DNA of 64,000 nt, taken from positions 59,588-123,587 of the forward strand of contig SCNS01000014.1 in NCBI GenBank assembly GCA_005503215.1, given 5' to 3'. Positions within the stretch are counted from its first letter, which is position 1. Each line of letters starts with the position of its first letter. Made by a program: the position numbers and the translations under genes. The notes under the pieces are model-generated. The model ran no database searches. It saw nothing but the letters and a program-made list of their open reading frames with translations, and had not been told where the DNA came from. Source of the DNA: Sphingomonadaceae bacterium 3R27C6 (GTDB lineage Bacteria > Pseudomonadota > Alphaproteobacteria > Sphingomonadales > Sphingomonadaceae). Shown here one piece after another: positions 8,447 through 16,869 of this stretch.

Positions 8447-9892
8447 TTACTTCTTTTTATTCATCAAATTAGCGAGTTCGGGCGGGATCGATCCGCCCCC
8501 ACCGAGACCCGGGAGGCCGCCGCCACCCATACCGCCCATTCCGGGAATGCCGCCGCCCTTGCCGAACAGCGCGCCGAGGCCCTTGAGCCCGCCCATCTTG
8601 CGGATCTTCTTCATCGCGCTGGCCATTTCCTGGTGCATCTTCAGCACCTTGTTGACCTGTTGCACCGTCGTGCCCGAGCCATTGGCGATGCGGATCTTGC
8701 GCTTCGCGGTCAGGATTTCGGGCTTCGCGCGCTCTTTCGGGGTCATCGACCCCATGATCGCGTCGAAATGAATGAGCATCTTGTCGTCGGCGGCGCCCGC
8801 GGCCATCTGCGCCTGCGCCTTCTTGATGCCGGGGATCATGCCGGCGAGGGCGCCGAGGCCGCCCATGCGGCGCATCTGGTTGAGCTGGGTGCGAAGGTCG
8901 TTGAGGTCGAAGATGCCCTTGGCCATCTTCGCCGCCATCGCCTCGGCCTCTTCGGCCTGGATCGTCTCGGCGGCGCGTTCGACGAGGCTGACGACGTCGC
9001 CCATGCCGAGGATGCGGCCCGCGATGCGCGACGGCTGGAAGAGTTCGAGCCCGTCGAGCTTTTCGCCCGTGCCCGCGAATTTGATCGGCTTGCCGGTGAC
9101 CGCGCGCATCGACAGCGCGGCGCCGCCGCGCGCGTCGCCGTCCATGCGGGTGAGCACGACGCCGGTCAGCGGCACCTGATCGGTAAAGCGCTGCGCGACC
9201 TGCACCGCGTCCTGACCCGTCAGGCTGTCGACGACGAGCAGCGTTTCGGCGGGGTTCGCCGTACGCGACACCGCCTGCATCTCGTCCATCAGCTGCTGGT
9301 CGACGTGGAGGCGGCCCGCGGTGTCGAGCATCAGGACGTCATAGCCCTGCAGCTTCGCCGCCTGCAGCGCGCGCTGCGCGATCTCGACCGGCTGCTGGCC
9401 CGCGACGATCGGCAGGGTCGCGACGTCGATCTGGGTCCCGAGGACGGCGAGCTGTTCCTGCGCGGCGGGGCGATTGACGTCGAGCGACGCCATCAGCACC
9501 TTCTTGCGCTCTTTTTCCTTTAGCCGCTTCGCGATCTTCGCGGTCGTCGTCGTCTTGCCCGAGCCCTGCAGGCCGACCATCATGATGACGGCGGGCGGGG
9601 TGACGGCGAGGTCGAGCTCGGCGGTTTCGGAACCGAGCATTTCGGTCAGCGCGTCGCTGACGATCTTGACGACCTGTTGCCCCGGGGTGACCGAGCGCAG
9701 GACATTTTGCCCGATCGCGAGTTCGGTGACCTGATCGACGAAGCTGCGCACGACGGGCAGCGCGACATCGGCTTCGAGCAGGGCGATTCGCACTTCGCGC
9801 ATCGCCGCGCGCACGTCGGCCTCGGTCAGCGCGCCGCGGCCGCGGAGCTTCCCGAAAACATCGCCAAGCCGATTGCTCAGACTGTCGAACAT
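8447..9892 (-). CDS. ffh: Signal recognition particle protein Ffh
   Basis: 481 residues from the ATG at 9892 (MFDSLSNRLGDVFGKLRG), the family start; upstream in-frame codons add a non-homologous extension. N-domain, then the G-domain with GLQGSGKTTTTAKIA, DTAGRLHVD and TRMDGDARGG, then a methionine-rich M-domain (LNQMRRMGGLGALAGMIPG) with a Gly/Met tail. It binds 4.5S RNA and signal sequences and docks with FtsY, whose gene is at 13958. It is first in the ffh-rpsP-rimM block. Confidence 0.97.
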   Translation of the reverse strand: MFDSLSNRLGDVFGKLRGRGALTEADVRAAMREVRIALLEADVALPVVRSFVDQVTELAIGQNVLRSVTPGQQVVKIVSDALTEMLGSETAELDLAVTPPAVIMMVGLQGSGKTTTTAKIAKRLKEKERKKVLMASLDVNRPAAQEQLAVLGTQIDVATLPIVAGQQPVEIAQRALQAAKLQGYDVLMLDTAGRLHVDQQLMDEMQAVSRTANPAETLLVVDSLTGQDAVQVAQRFTDQVPLTGVVLTRMDGDARGGAALSMRAVTGKPIKFAGTGEKLDGLELFQPSRIAGRILGMGDVVSLVERAAETIQAEEAEAMAAKMAKGIFDLNDLRTQLNQMRRMGGLGALAGMIPGIKKAQAQMAAGAADDKMLIHFDAIMGSMTPKERAKPEILTAKRKIRIANGSGTTVQQVNKVLKMHQEMASAMKKIRKMGGLKGLGALFGKGGGIPGMGGMGGGGLPGLGGGGSIPPELANLMNKKK

Positions 9893-10164
9893 GCGCCTCA
9901 AATCCTTGCTTACGAGCCCGCAACGCAAAAGACGCCGGTGAGCGAAACCTCGCCAACCAGCGGCTATCCGTGGACAGACTTTCCGTCGCGGACATCGATA
10001 TGCCCGTGCGCAAGATGCGCGCGGACGCGGCGGCCTTTACGCAAAAGCGGTGTCAAAAGCAAGCGGCGGCCGCGATACGCGCGCGCACGACCCGGCGGCG
10101 GCGCACTTAACCCAAATTTCACCGCTTTGCCCCCATAGAGCCCATAAGGGTGGGACAAATTCAT

Positions 10165-11796
10165 ATGACATCGACGCCGAAGCCATTCGACCGCAGCGAG
10201 GGCGCCAAACGCGACATCATAGCCGGCGGCATTGTCGTCGCCGCGATCCTGTTGTTCGTGGGGACGGGCAGCAATGTGATGCAGGCGGCCGTTCGCGCCC
10301 TCATCGGCATCGGCGGCGGCCCCGACCGCGCGCTGGCGACGGCGGTGATTCTCAATGTCGCGCTGATCCTGTTCGGCTGGCGCCGCTACAAGGATCTCAA
10401 TCGCGAAATCCTCGAGCGTACCGAAGCCGAGCAGCGCGCGCGCTATCTCGCCGACACCGACCCGCTGACGGGCTTCCTCAATCGCCGGGCGCTGCTCGCG
10501 ACGGGACAGCGCCAGATCGCGAGTGCGATCGCCGAAAAGCGCCAGGTCGCGCTGTTCCTGCTCGACCTCGACCATTTCAAGACCGTCAACGACATCCACG
10601 GCCATGCCGCGGGCGACCGTGTGCTGCAGGTCGCCGCCGAGCGCATCTCGGCCGTGCTGCCGCCGAATGCGACCAAGGCGCGGCTGGGCGGCGACGAGTT
10701 CGTCGCGATGCTGGTGTTCGAACCCGCGGCGCGCGCCGACATCGACGCGCTGGCCGCCGAACTCGTCATGGTGCTCGACAATGTTGTCGCGCACGACGCG
10801 CAGCAGATCCGCGTCGGCGCGTCGCTCGGCATATCGCTCGCCAGCGATGCCAGCGTGACGATGGAAACGATGGTCCGCCAGGCCGACATCGCGATGTATC
10901 ATGGCAAGGACGAGGGCCGGAACCGCCACATCTGGTTCGAAACCGGGATGGAAATGGCGGTGCAGGTGCGCAACCAGATCGAAACGGGCATTCGCGACGG
11001 CATGCCGCGCGGCGAGTTCGTCCCGCATTTCGAACCGCAGGTCGATATCGCCAGCGGGCGCCTGATCGGCTTCGAGATGCTGATGCGGTGGGAATCGCCC
11101 GAATATGGCATGATCCCGCCCGAACGCTTCATCCCGGTCGCCGAGGAAAGCGGACTGATCGGCGAATTGTCGCTGCAGGTGATCCGCGAGGCGATGGAGG
11201 TCGCCAAGCGCTGGGATCCGACGATCATGCTCGCGGTCAACATCTCGCCGCAGCAGCTGAAAGACCCCTGGTTCAGCCAGAAGCTCACCAAGCTGCTCGT
11301 CGAGGTCGGATTCCCGGCCGCGCAGCTCGAGGTCGAGATCACCGAAAGCTCACTGTTCGAGAATCTGCCGCTGGTGCGATCGATCGTCACCAGCCTGAAG
11401 AATCAGGGCGTGTCCTTGAGCCTCGACGATTTCGGCACCGGCTATAGTTCGCTGTCGCATTTGCGCGCGCTGCCGTTCGACCGGATCAAGATCGACCGCA
11501 GCTTTGTCGCCGCGATGCGCGGCAGTCCCGATGCACAGGCGATCGTCGTCGCGATCGTGCGGCTCGGCGAAAGCCTCGCGATGCCGATCACCGCCGAAGG
11601 CGTCGAGGACGAGGCGACCGCGATCGAACTGACACGCCTCGGCTGTTCAAAGGGGCAGGGCTGGTATTTCGGCCGCGCCGCGTCAGCGGCCGACACCGAA
11701 CGGCTGCTCGCCGACCGCGGCCTGCTGCGCGCGCCGATGGCGCCGCCCGCCGGCCCCGACGCCAGCGAAGACGCGCCGCTACGCAAGACGGCCTGA
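10165..11796 (+). CDS. Membrane GGDEF-EAL protein (cyclic di-GMP turnover)
   Basis: 543 residues from the ATG at 10165. Two membrane helices lie near residues 18-35 and 58-75 (IIAGGIVVAAILLFVG and ALATAVILNVALILFGW). The GGDEF domain keeps an intact RLGGDEF active site and DPLTGFLNRR. The EAL domain reads EML instead of EAL at its signature, but the metal and catalytic residues look kept (NISPQQL, EITES, DDFGTGYSS, KIDRSF, AEGVED). It could therefore be bifunctional; net activity cannot be predicted. It stands alone between ffh (divergent) and dapF. Confidence 0.93.
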   Translation: MTSTPKPFDRSEGAKRDIIAGGIVVAAILLFVGTGSNVMQAAVRALIGIGGGPDRALATAVILNVALILFGWRRYKDLNREILERTEAEQRARYLADTDPLTGFLNRRALLATGQRQIASAIAEKRQVALFLLDLDHFKTVNDIHGHAAGDRVLQVAAERISAVLPPNATKARLGGDEFVAMLVFEPAARADIDALAAELVMVLDNVVAHDAQQIRVGASLGISLASDASVTMETMVRQADIAMYHGKDEGRNRHIWFETGMEMAVQVRNQIETGIRDGMPRGEFVPHFEPQVDIASGRLIGFEMLMRWESPEYGMIPPERFIPVAEESGLIGELSLQVIREAMEVAKRWDPTIMLAVNISPQQLKDPWFSQKLTKLLVEVGFPAAQLEVEITESSLFENLPLVRSIVTSLKNQGVSLSLDDFGTGYSSLSHLRALPFDRIKIDRSFVAAMRGSPDAQAIVVAIVRLGESLAMPITAEGVEDEATAIELTRLGCSKGQGWYFGRAASAADTERLLADRGLLRAPMAPPAGPDASEDAPLRKTA

Positions 11797-11847
11797 TCCC
11801 GCCGCATCGCTAGACTTCGCGCCCGCGCGCCCTTACATGCGCGGACT

Positions 11848-12654
11848 ATGGCAGATCGCTTCACCAAGATGCACGGCCTCGGCAACGACTTCGTCGTGAT
11901 CGACGCACGCGAGCAAAGCGTCGAGATGACGCCGGCGCGCGCGCATGCGATCGCCGACCGCCGCCATGGTATCGGGTGCGACCAATTGATCCTGCTCGAA
12001 CCGTCGAACAGCGCCGATGTGAAGATGCGCATCTTCAACGCCGACGGCGGCGAGGTCGAGGCGTGCGGCAATGCGACGCGCTGCGTCGCGACTTTGATCG
12101 GCAAGCCCGCGGTGATCGAGACGCTCGGCGGCATGCTGCGCGTCACGCCTGCGGATGGCGGTGCCGAAGTCGTCTTGGGCGAGCCCGAATTCGACTGGGA
12201 GCATATCCCGCTCGCGATGCCGATGGACACGCGCGACATGCCCGTCGCGTGGGACGAGCTGGAGCATGGCGCCGGGGTCAATGTCGGCAATCCGCACATC
12301 GTCTTTTTCGTGCCCGAGGCCGACGCCGTCGCGCTCGACGAACTCGGCCCGCGGATCGAAACCGACCCGCTGTTCCCCGAGCGCGTCAACGTCAATGTCG
12401 CGAGCCTCGACGGCGAAAACCAGCTGCAACTGCGCGTCTGGGAACGCGGCGTCGGGCTGACGCAGGCGTGCGGCACCGGCGCGTGCGCGACCGCGGTCGC
12501 CGCGATCCGCGCCGGCCTCGTCCAGTCGCCGGTGACGGTGTCGCTGCCCGGCGGCGACCTCGTCATCCGCTGGGCGCCCGGCGAGCCGATCGTGATGAGC
12601 GGCGCCGCAACGCGCGTCTATGAGGGCGAGACCGACTGGGCGCAGTTCGGATGA
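11848..12654 (+). CDS. dapF: Diaminopimelate epimerase
   Basis: 268 residues. It converts LL- to meso-diaminopimelate for peptidoglycan and lysine synthesis, the same pathway as asd. Both catalytic cysteine motifs are present: EACGNATRC and ACGTGACAT. The opening FTKMHGLGNDFVVID is diagnostic. Its stop overlaps the mtaB start (ATGA), so the two are translationally coupled in the dapF-mtaB-ftsY-yciB set. Confidence 0.97.
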   Translation: MADRFTKMHGLGNDFVVIDAREQSVEMTPARAHAIADRRHGIGCDQLILLEPSNSADVKMRIFNADGGEVEACGNATRCVATLIGKPAVIETLGGMLRVTPADGGAEVVLGEPEFDWEHIPLAMPMDTRDMPVAWDELEHGAGVNVGNPHIVFFVPEADAVALDELGPRIETDPLFPERVNVNVASLDGENQLQLRVWERGVGLTQACGTGACATAVAAIRAGLVQSPVTVSLPGGDLVIRWAPGEPIVMSGAATRVYEGETDWAQFG

Positions 12655-13961
12655 GCGCTTCCCTCGCCGACCCGGTCGAGGTCGTCAATTTCGGTTGCCG
12701 GCTGAACATCGCCGAGGGCGAAGGGGTTCGTGCGGCCGCGCGCGCCGCCGGCGTGCGCGATACGATCATCTTCAACAGCTGCGCGGTGACCGACGAGGCG
12801 GTGCGGCAGGCGCGGCAGGCGGTGCGGCGGGCACTCCGCGAGCGGCCGGGTGCCGAGGTCGTGGTGACAGGGTGCGCAGCCGAGCTCGAACGCGAAGCCT
12901 TTGCCGCGATGGGCGCAAGAGTCGTGTCCAATGATGCGAAGGGTTTGGCTGAGAGCTATCAAAACACCGTGTCCCCGCGAAGGCGGGGACCCATCTCCGG
13001 TGGGCTCCAACTCGAACCGGCAGGTGATGGGCCCCTGCCTTCGCAGGGGCACGCTTTTCTTCCCTATTCCCCCGCGCTGTCAGGCGCCGATCACGCCCGC
13101 GCTTTCCTCGGCGTCCAGACCGGTTGTTCGCATAGCTGCACCTTCTGCGCGACGGTGCTCGCGCGCGGGACGGCGCGGTCGGCGAGCGTCGATGCGGTCG
13201 TCGCATCCGCGCAAACCGCGCTCGATCGCGGACAGCGCGAGATCATCCTGACCGGGGTCGACCTTGCCAGCTATGGCGACGACAGCGGCACGACATTGGC
13301 CACGCTGGTCGAGGCGCTGCTGGCGCTGCCGGTCGAACGCCTCCGCCTCTCGTCGCTCGATCCGGACCGGATCGACGGCGCGCTCTTCGCCCTGCTGACG
13401 CAGGAAAAGCGCGTGATGCCGCATGTCCACCTGTCGCTGCAGGCCGGCGATGACATGGTGCTGACACGTATGAAGCGCCGCCATCGCCGCGCCGACGCCG
13501 TCGCACTCATCGAGCGACTGAAGGCCGCGCGCGCCGAGATCGCGATCGGCGCCGACCTGATCGCGGGCTTTCCGACCGAGGATGACGCGATGTTCGCGAA
13601 CTCGCTCGCGCTGATCGACGATTGCGACGTCGTCTTCGGGCATATCTTTCCGTACAGCCCGCGCGCCGGGACGCCCGCCGCGCGGATGCCGCAGGTCGGG
13701 CGCACGATCGCCCGCGAGCGCGCCGCGACCCTGCGCGACGCCAATGCGCGGCGGCGGCAGGACTGGCTCGAAACGCAGGTCGGCCGAACCGTATCGATGC
13801 TCGTCGAGCGCGACGGGCTCAGCGGCCATGCCGAAAATTTCGCCGCGGTGGCGCTGACCACGCCCGCGGCGCCCGGCACCATCATCGACGTGCGCCTGAC
13901 CGCACGCGACGGCGACCGGATGATCGCCACCCCTATTGAAGCAAAGGATATCGCGGCATGA
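12651..13961 (+). CDS. mtaB: MtaB-type tRNA methylthiotransferase carrying an in-frame REP-like insert
   Basis: 436 residues. The N-terminal UPF0004 domain has three cluster cysteines (C16 in NFGCRLN, C44 in NSCAVTD, C75 in TGCAAE); the radical-SAM domain has CSHSCTFC (C159, C163, C166), HVHLSLQAGDD and the C-terminal TRAM-like region. The family adds 2-methylthio to t6A37 of tRNA. Residues about 107-134 (from SPRRRGPISGG to LPSQGHA) are encoded by an 84-bp palindromic repeat (12969-13052) in the linker between the domains. Without it the protein would be about 408 residues, the usual size. The frame is open throughout and all key cysteines remain, so it is probably functional. It overlaps dapF and ftsY by 4 bases each. 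Confidence 0.93.
   Translation: MSASLADPVEVVNFGCRLNIAEGEGVRAAARAAGVRDTIIFNSCAVTDEAVRQARQAVRRALRERPGAEVVVTGCAAELEREAFAAMGARVVSNDAKGLAESYQNTVSPRRRGPISGGLQLEPAGDGPLPSQGHAFLPYSPALSGADHARAFLGVQTGCSHSCTFCATVLARGTARSASVDAVVASAQTALDRGQREIILTGVDLASYGDDSGTTLATLVEALLALPVERLRLSSLDPDRIDGALFALLTQEKRVMPHVHLSLQAGDDMVLTRMKRRHRRADAVALIERLKAARAEIAIGADLIAGFPTEDDAMFANSLALIDDCDVVFGHIFPYSPRAGTPAARMPQVGRTIARERAATLRDANARRRQDWLETQVGRTVSMLVERDGLSGHAENFAAVALTTPAAPGTIIDVRLTARDGDRMIATPIEAKDIAA
12969..13052. repeat. REP-like element (type A, copy 2) inside mtaB
   Basis: 84 bases (28 codons). The left arm GTGTCCCCGCGAAGGCGGGG and the right arm GGGCCCCTGCCTTCGCAGGG with their flanks are inverted copies separated by about 30 bases. 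The architecture is that of the intergenic copy at 203-308, including a shared right end that encodes GDGPLPSQGH in this frame. Confidence 0.85.
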
Positions 13962-14884
13962 CCGGCCAAAGCTGGAGCGAACGGCTGCTCGGCGGATTTC
14001 GCCGCACGTCGGAACGGCTCGGCGAAAATCTCGCGGGGCTGACCGGCAAGGCGCGTCTCGACGAGGACGATCTCGACCGCATCGAGGAGGCGCTGATCAC
14101 CGCCGACCTCGGCCCGGCGATGGCCGACCGCATCCGCAGCCGCCTCGCCGAGCGCCGCGACATCGCCGCGAACGGCACCGAGGAATTGCGCAAGGTCGTC
14201 GCCGAGGAAATCGCCGCCGTGCTGCGCCCCGTCGCCGAACCGCTCGACATCGATGCCTTTCCGCGCCCGCAGGTCATCCTCGTGATCGGGGTCAACGGGT
14301 CGGGCAAGACCACCACGATCGCCAAGCTCGCGCACCTGTTCCAGGAACAGGATTATGGCGTGATGCTCGTTGCGGGCGACACCTTCCGCGCCGCCGCGAT
14401 CGGGCAATTGAAGGTCTGGGCCGAACGGCTCGGCGTGCCGATCATGGCGGGGCCCGAAGGCGGCGACAGCGCGGGCATCGTGTTCGACGCGGTGAAACAG
14501 GCGACCGCGACGGGGATCGACGTGCTGATCGTCGACACCGCCGGACGGCTGCAGAACAAGCGCGAGCTGATGGACGAGCTTGCCAAGATCAAGCGCGTGC
14601 TCGGCCGCCTCAACCCGGCGGCGCCGCACGATGTCGTGCTCGTGCTCGACGCGACGACGGGGCAGAATGCGCTGTCGCAGATCGACGTGTTCCGTGAGGT
14701 TGCGGGGGTGACCGGGCTCGTGATGACCAAGCTCGACGGCACCGCGCGCGGCGGCGTGCTCGTCTCCGCCGCCGAGCGCCACGGGCTCCCGATTCACGCG
14801 ATCGGCATCGGTGAAACCATCGACGACCTTCGCCCGTTCGATGCCGACGAGATCGCGGAAATTATTGCAGGAAATATCCGATGA
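13958..14884 (+). CDS. ftsY: Signal recognition particle receptor FtsY
   Basis: 308 residues of the NG-domain type (WSERLLGGFRRTSERLGENL start) with GVNGSGKTTTIAKLA, GDTFRAAAIGQL, DTAGRLQNK and TKLDGTARGG. The acidic A-domain seen in E. coli is absent, as is common in this group. It docks the Ffh-ribosome complex at the membrane. It overlaps mtaB upstream and yciB downstream by ATGA, suggesting one operon. Confidence 0.96.
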   Translation: MTGQSWSERLLGGFRRTSERLGENLAGLTGKARLDEDDLDRIEEALITADLGPAMADRIRSRLAERRDIAANGTEELRKVVAEEIAAVLRPVAEPLDIDAFPRPQVILVIGVNGSGKTTTIAKLAHLFQEQDYGVMLVAGDTFRAAAIGQLKVWAERLGVPIMAGPEGGDSAGIVFDAVKQATATGIDVLIVDTAGRLQNKRELMDELAKIKRVLGRLNPAAPHDVVLVLDATTGQNALSQIDVFREVAGVTGLVMTKLDGTARGGVLVSAAERHGLPIHAIGIGETIDDLRPFDADEIAEIIAGNIR

Positions 14885-15552
14885 GCGACGTGCTTCCCAC
14901 TGGCCCCGAGTCGGTCCCGCCGCCGCCGCCGGCGAAGCATGGCTGGCTCAACTTCGTGATCGATTTCGGGCCTTTGCTCGTCTTCTTCCTCGCCTATAAA
15001 TTTTCGTCGGGCGGCGAAGGCGCGTTTGCCGCGACGACCGCGGCGATCAAGGGCACCGTGGCGTTCATGGTCGCGATCGTCATCGCGATGGTCGTGTCAA
15101 AGTGGAAGCTCGGCAAGATTTCGCCGATGCTGTGGATGTCGAGCATCCTCGTCCTCGGCTTCGGCGCGCTGACGATCTGGTTCCACGACGAGCGCTTCAT
15201 CGTGATGAAGCCGACGATCATCTACGGCGCCTTCGCCGCGCTGCTGCTCGGCGGCTACTGGTTCAAAAAGCCGATGCTCAAATATCTGCTGCAATCGGCG
15301 CTCGAAGGGCTCACCGACCGCGGCTGGCTTTTGTTGTCGCGCAACTGGGGGATCTTCTTTGCCGCGCTCGGCATCGCGAACCATGTGATGTACGAGATGA
15401 TCCAGGCGAAACAGATGAGCTTCGACCTGTGGCTGACGATCAAGGTCTGGGGGGTCACCGCCCTCTCCTTCCTCTTCACTTTCAGCCAGGTTCCGGTGAT
15501 GCTCAAGAACGGCCTCGCCGTTCCCGAAGAGGCCGCAACCGACAAAAGTTGA
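14881..15552 (+). CDS. yciB: Inner membrane-spanning protein YciB / septation protein IspZ
   Basis: 223 residues. After a Pro-rich N-terminus, five or so hydrophobic helices follow the YciB pattern: FVIDFGPLLVFFLAYKF, AFMVAIVIAMVVSKW, ILVLGFGALTIWFHDERFI, KPTIIYGAFAALLLGGYWF and the RGWLLLSRNWGIFF segment. Members act in envelope and septum integrity, with an undefined activity. Its ATG overlaps the ftsY stop. Confidence 0.92.
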   Translation: MSDVLPTGPESVPPPPPAKHGWLNFVIDFGPLLVFFLAYKFSSGGEGAFAATTAAIKGTVAFMVAIVIAMVVSKWKLGKISPMLWMSSILVLGFGALTIWFHDERFIVMKPTIIYGAFAALLLGGYWFKKPMLKYLLQSALEGLTDRGWLLLSRNWGIFFAALGIANHVMYEMIQAKQMSFDLWLTIKVWGVTALSFLFTFSQVPVMLKNGLAVPEEAATDKS

Positions 15553-15633
15553 TGCATTTCCCCACCGCGCTGGCATAGCTGCGTCACCGGCACCGGGTCG
15601 CACGCGGCGCCGCGATAAACAGGGGGAACTGCC

Positions 15634-16212
15634 ATGGATAAATTTTTCGGAAACCTGCACGCGGTGTTGGGCACGGGGCTCGTGCTCGCGATCATCCTGA
15701 TGCTGTGCCTGAACGGCCAGAATTTCGAGGACGGGGTCGCCGCGGGCAACGCGATCATGCGCTGGCTGCACACCTTCTTCGGCGTGCTTTGGATCGGCCT
15801 GCTTTATTACTTCAACTTCGTCCAGATGCCGACGATGCCGAAGATCCCGGCCGAACTGAAACCCGCGGTCGGCAAGCATATCGCGCCCGCCGCGCTGTTC
15901 TGGTTCCGCTGGGCGGCGCTGGTCACCGTGCTGCTGGGCGTCGCGATCGCCGGCCACGCCAAATATCTGGTGCCCGCATTGGGCCTTCAGGACCCGTACA
16001 AGCTGATCGGCGTCGGCATGTGGCTGGGCCTGATCATGGCGTTCAACGTGTGGTTCCTGATCTGGCCGAACCAGAAAAAGGCGCTGGGGATCGTCGAGGC
16101 CGACGATGCGACCAAGGCGAAGGCCGCGCGGACCGCTATGATCTTTTCGCGGACCAACACCTTGCTGTCGATCCCGATGCTGTATGCGATGGTGAACGCG
16201 AACCTCGGCTGA
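15634..16212 (+). CDS. PuuD/DUF989-like urate hydroxylase membrane domain protein
   Basis: 192 residues with four or five membrane helices, including HAVLGTGLVLAIILMLCL, RWLHTFFGVLWIGLLYYFNF, FRWAALVTVLLGVAIAGHA and GVGMWLGLIMAFNVWFLIWP. The histidines in RWLHTFFGV and the WIGLLYYFNFVQ block match the membrane half of PuuD-type proteins. The C-terminal cytochrome c domain of genuine PuuD is missing, so urate oxidation is doubtful and family membership is the firmer claim. The RBS GGGGGAAC precedes the ATG. Confidence 0.72.
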   Translation: MDKFFGNLHAVLGTGLVLAIILMLCLNGQNFEDGVAAGNAIMRWLHTFFGVLWIGLLYYFNFVQMPTMPKIPAELKPAVGKHIAPAALFWFRWAALVTVLLGVAIAGHAKYLVPALGLQDPYKLIGVGMWLGLIMAFNVWFLIWPNQKKALGIVEADDATKAKAARTAMIFSRTNTLLSIPMLYAMVNANLG

Positions 16213-16220
16213 TCTGAGTC

Positions 16221-16315
16221 CCCCTCCCGCTTGCGGGAGGGGTTAGGAGAGGGAATGTCGCGGGGAGTGTTGCCAAAACAGGCCCTCCCCCGACCCCTCC
16301 CGCAAGCGGGAGGGG
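16221..16315. repeat. Palindromic element, type B (copy 1)
   Basis: Two hairpins, CCCCTCCCGCTTGCGGGAGG (16221) and CCCCTCCCGCAAGCGGGAGG (16294), frame about 50 bases between the converging PuuD-like gene and the carbonic anhydrase gene. Relatives are at 20178-20328 and 38061-38187. Confidence 0.75.
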
Positions 16316-16320
16316 AGATT

Positions 16321-16869
16321 TTACCCCTCGATCGCCGCCTTGTGCATGCGGCCGTTCATCACATAATGCGCGACGCCCAGCTGCATGCCCGCGGCCTGCG
16401 CATCGTCGATCTCCCGCACCCGCCGCGCGGGCGATCCCGCCCACAGCTCGCGATCCGGAATTTCCTTATTCTCGGTCAGCAGCGCGCCCGCGGCGAGCAT
16501 CGCGTCGCTGCCGATGCGGCATCCATTCATCACCGTCGCCTTCAAACCCACGAACGCCCTGTCCGCCAGCGTGCAGCCATGCACCATCGCGAGATGGCCG
16601 ATCAGCACATCTTCGCCGATGATCGTCGGGAAGCCTTCGGGGCGGTGCGGCATCGGGCCGTCGCAATGGACGATGCTGCCGTCCTGGATGTTCGAGCGCG
16701 CGCCGACGACGATGCGGCTGACATCGGCGCGCAGCACGCAATTATACCAGATGCTGACATCGGGCCCGATCGTCACGTCGCCGATGATGCGGCATCCCGG
16801 CGCGATGAAAGCGCTGGGGTCGATCTGCGGCGTCTTGCCATTGACGCTGATGATGCTGATGTCGTTCAT
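16321..16869 (-). CDS. Gamma-class carbonic anhydrase family protein
   Basis: 182 residues of left-handed beta-helix hexapeptide repeats. The metal-ligand histidines appear in NIQDGSIVHCD and in GHLAMVHGCT, spaced as in gamma carbonic anhydrases of the YrdA/CaiE type, and the C-terminal helix RRVREIDDAQAAGMQ is typical. These are zinc or iron enzymes or acetyltransferase relatives; activity is not certain. The start codon overlaps the stop of the upstream transporter-like gene (ATGA). Confidence 0.9.
   Translation of the reverse strand: MNDISIISVNGKTPQIDPSAFIAPGCRIIGDVTIGPDVSIWYNCVLRADVSRIVVGARSNIQDGSIVHCDGPMPHRPEGFPTIIGEDVLIGHLAMVHGCTLADRAFVGLKATVMNGCRIGSDAMLAAGALLTENKEIPDRELWAGSPARRVREIDDAQAAGMQLGVAHYVMNGRMHKAAIEG

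Noticed and set aside
8447..8560. Gly/Met-rich end of Ffh as a repeat or frameshift
   Set aside because: A Gly/Met-rich tail after the M-domain is common in Ffh.
11041..11100. EML in place of EAL in the GGDEF-EAL protein, suggesting a dead phosphodiesterase
   Set aside because: The glutamate and all other metal and catalytic residues I can see are kept, so loss of activity cannot be claimed.
15634..16212. Calling the PuuD-like protein a urate hydroxylase outright
   Set aside because: Only the membrane domain is present; the cytochrome domain is missing and no purine genes are nearby.
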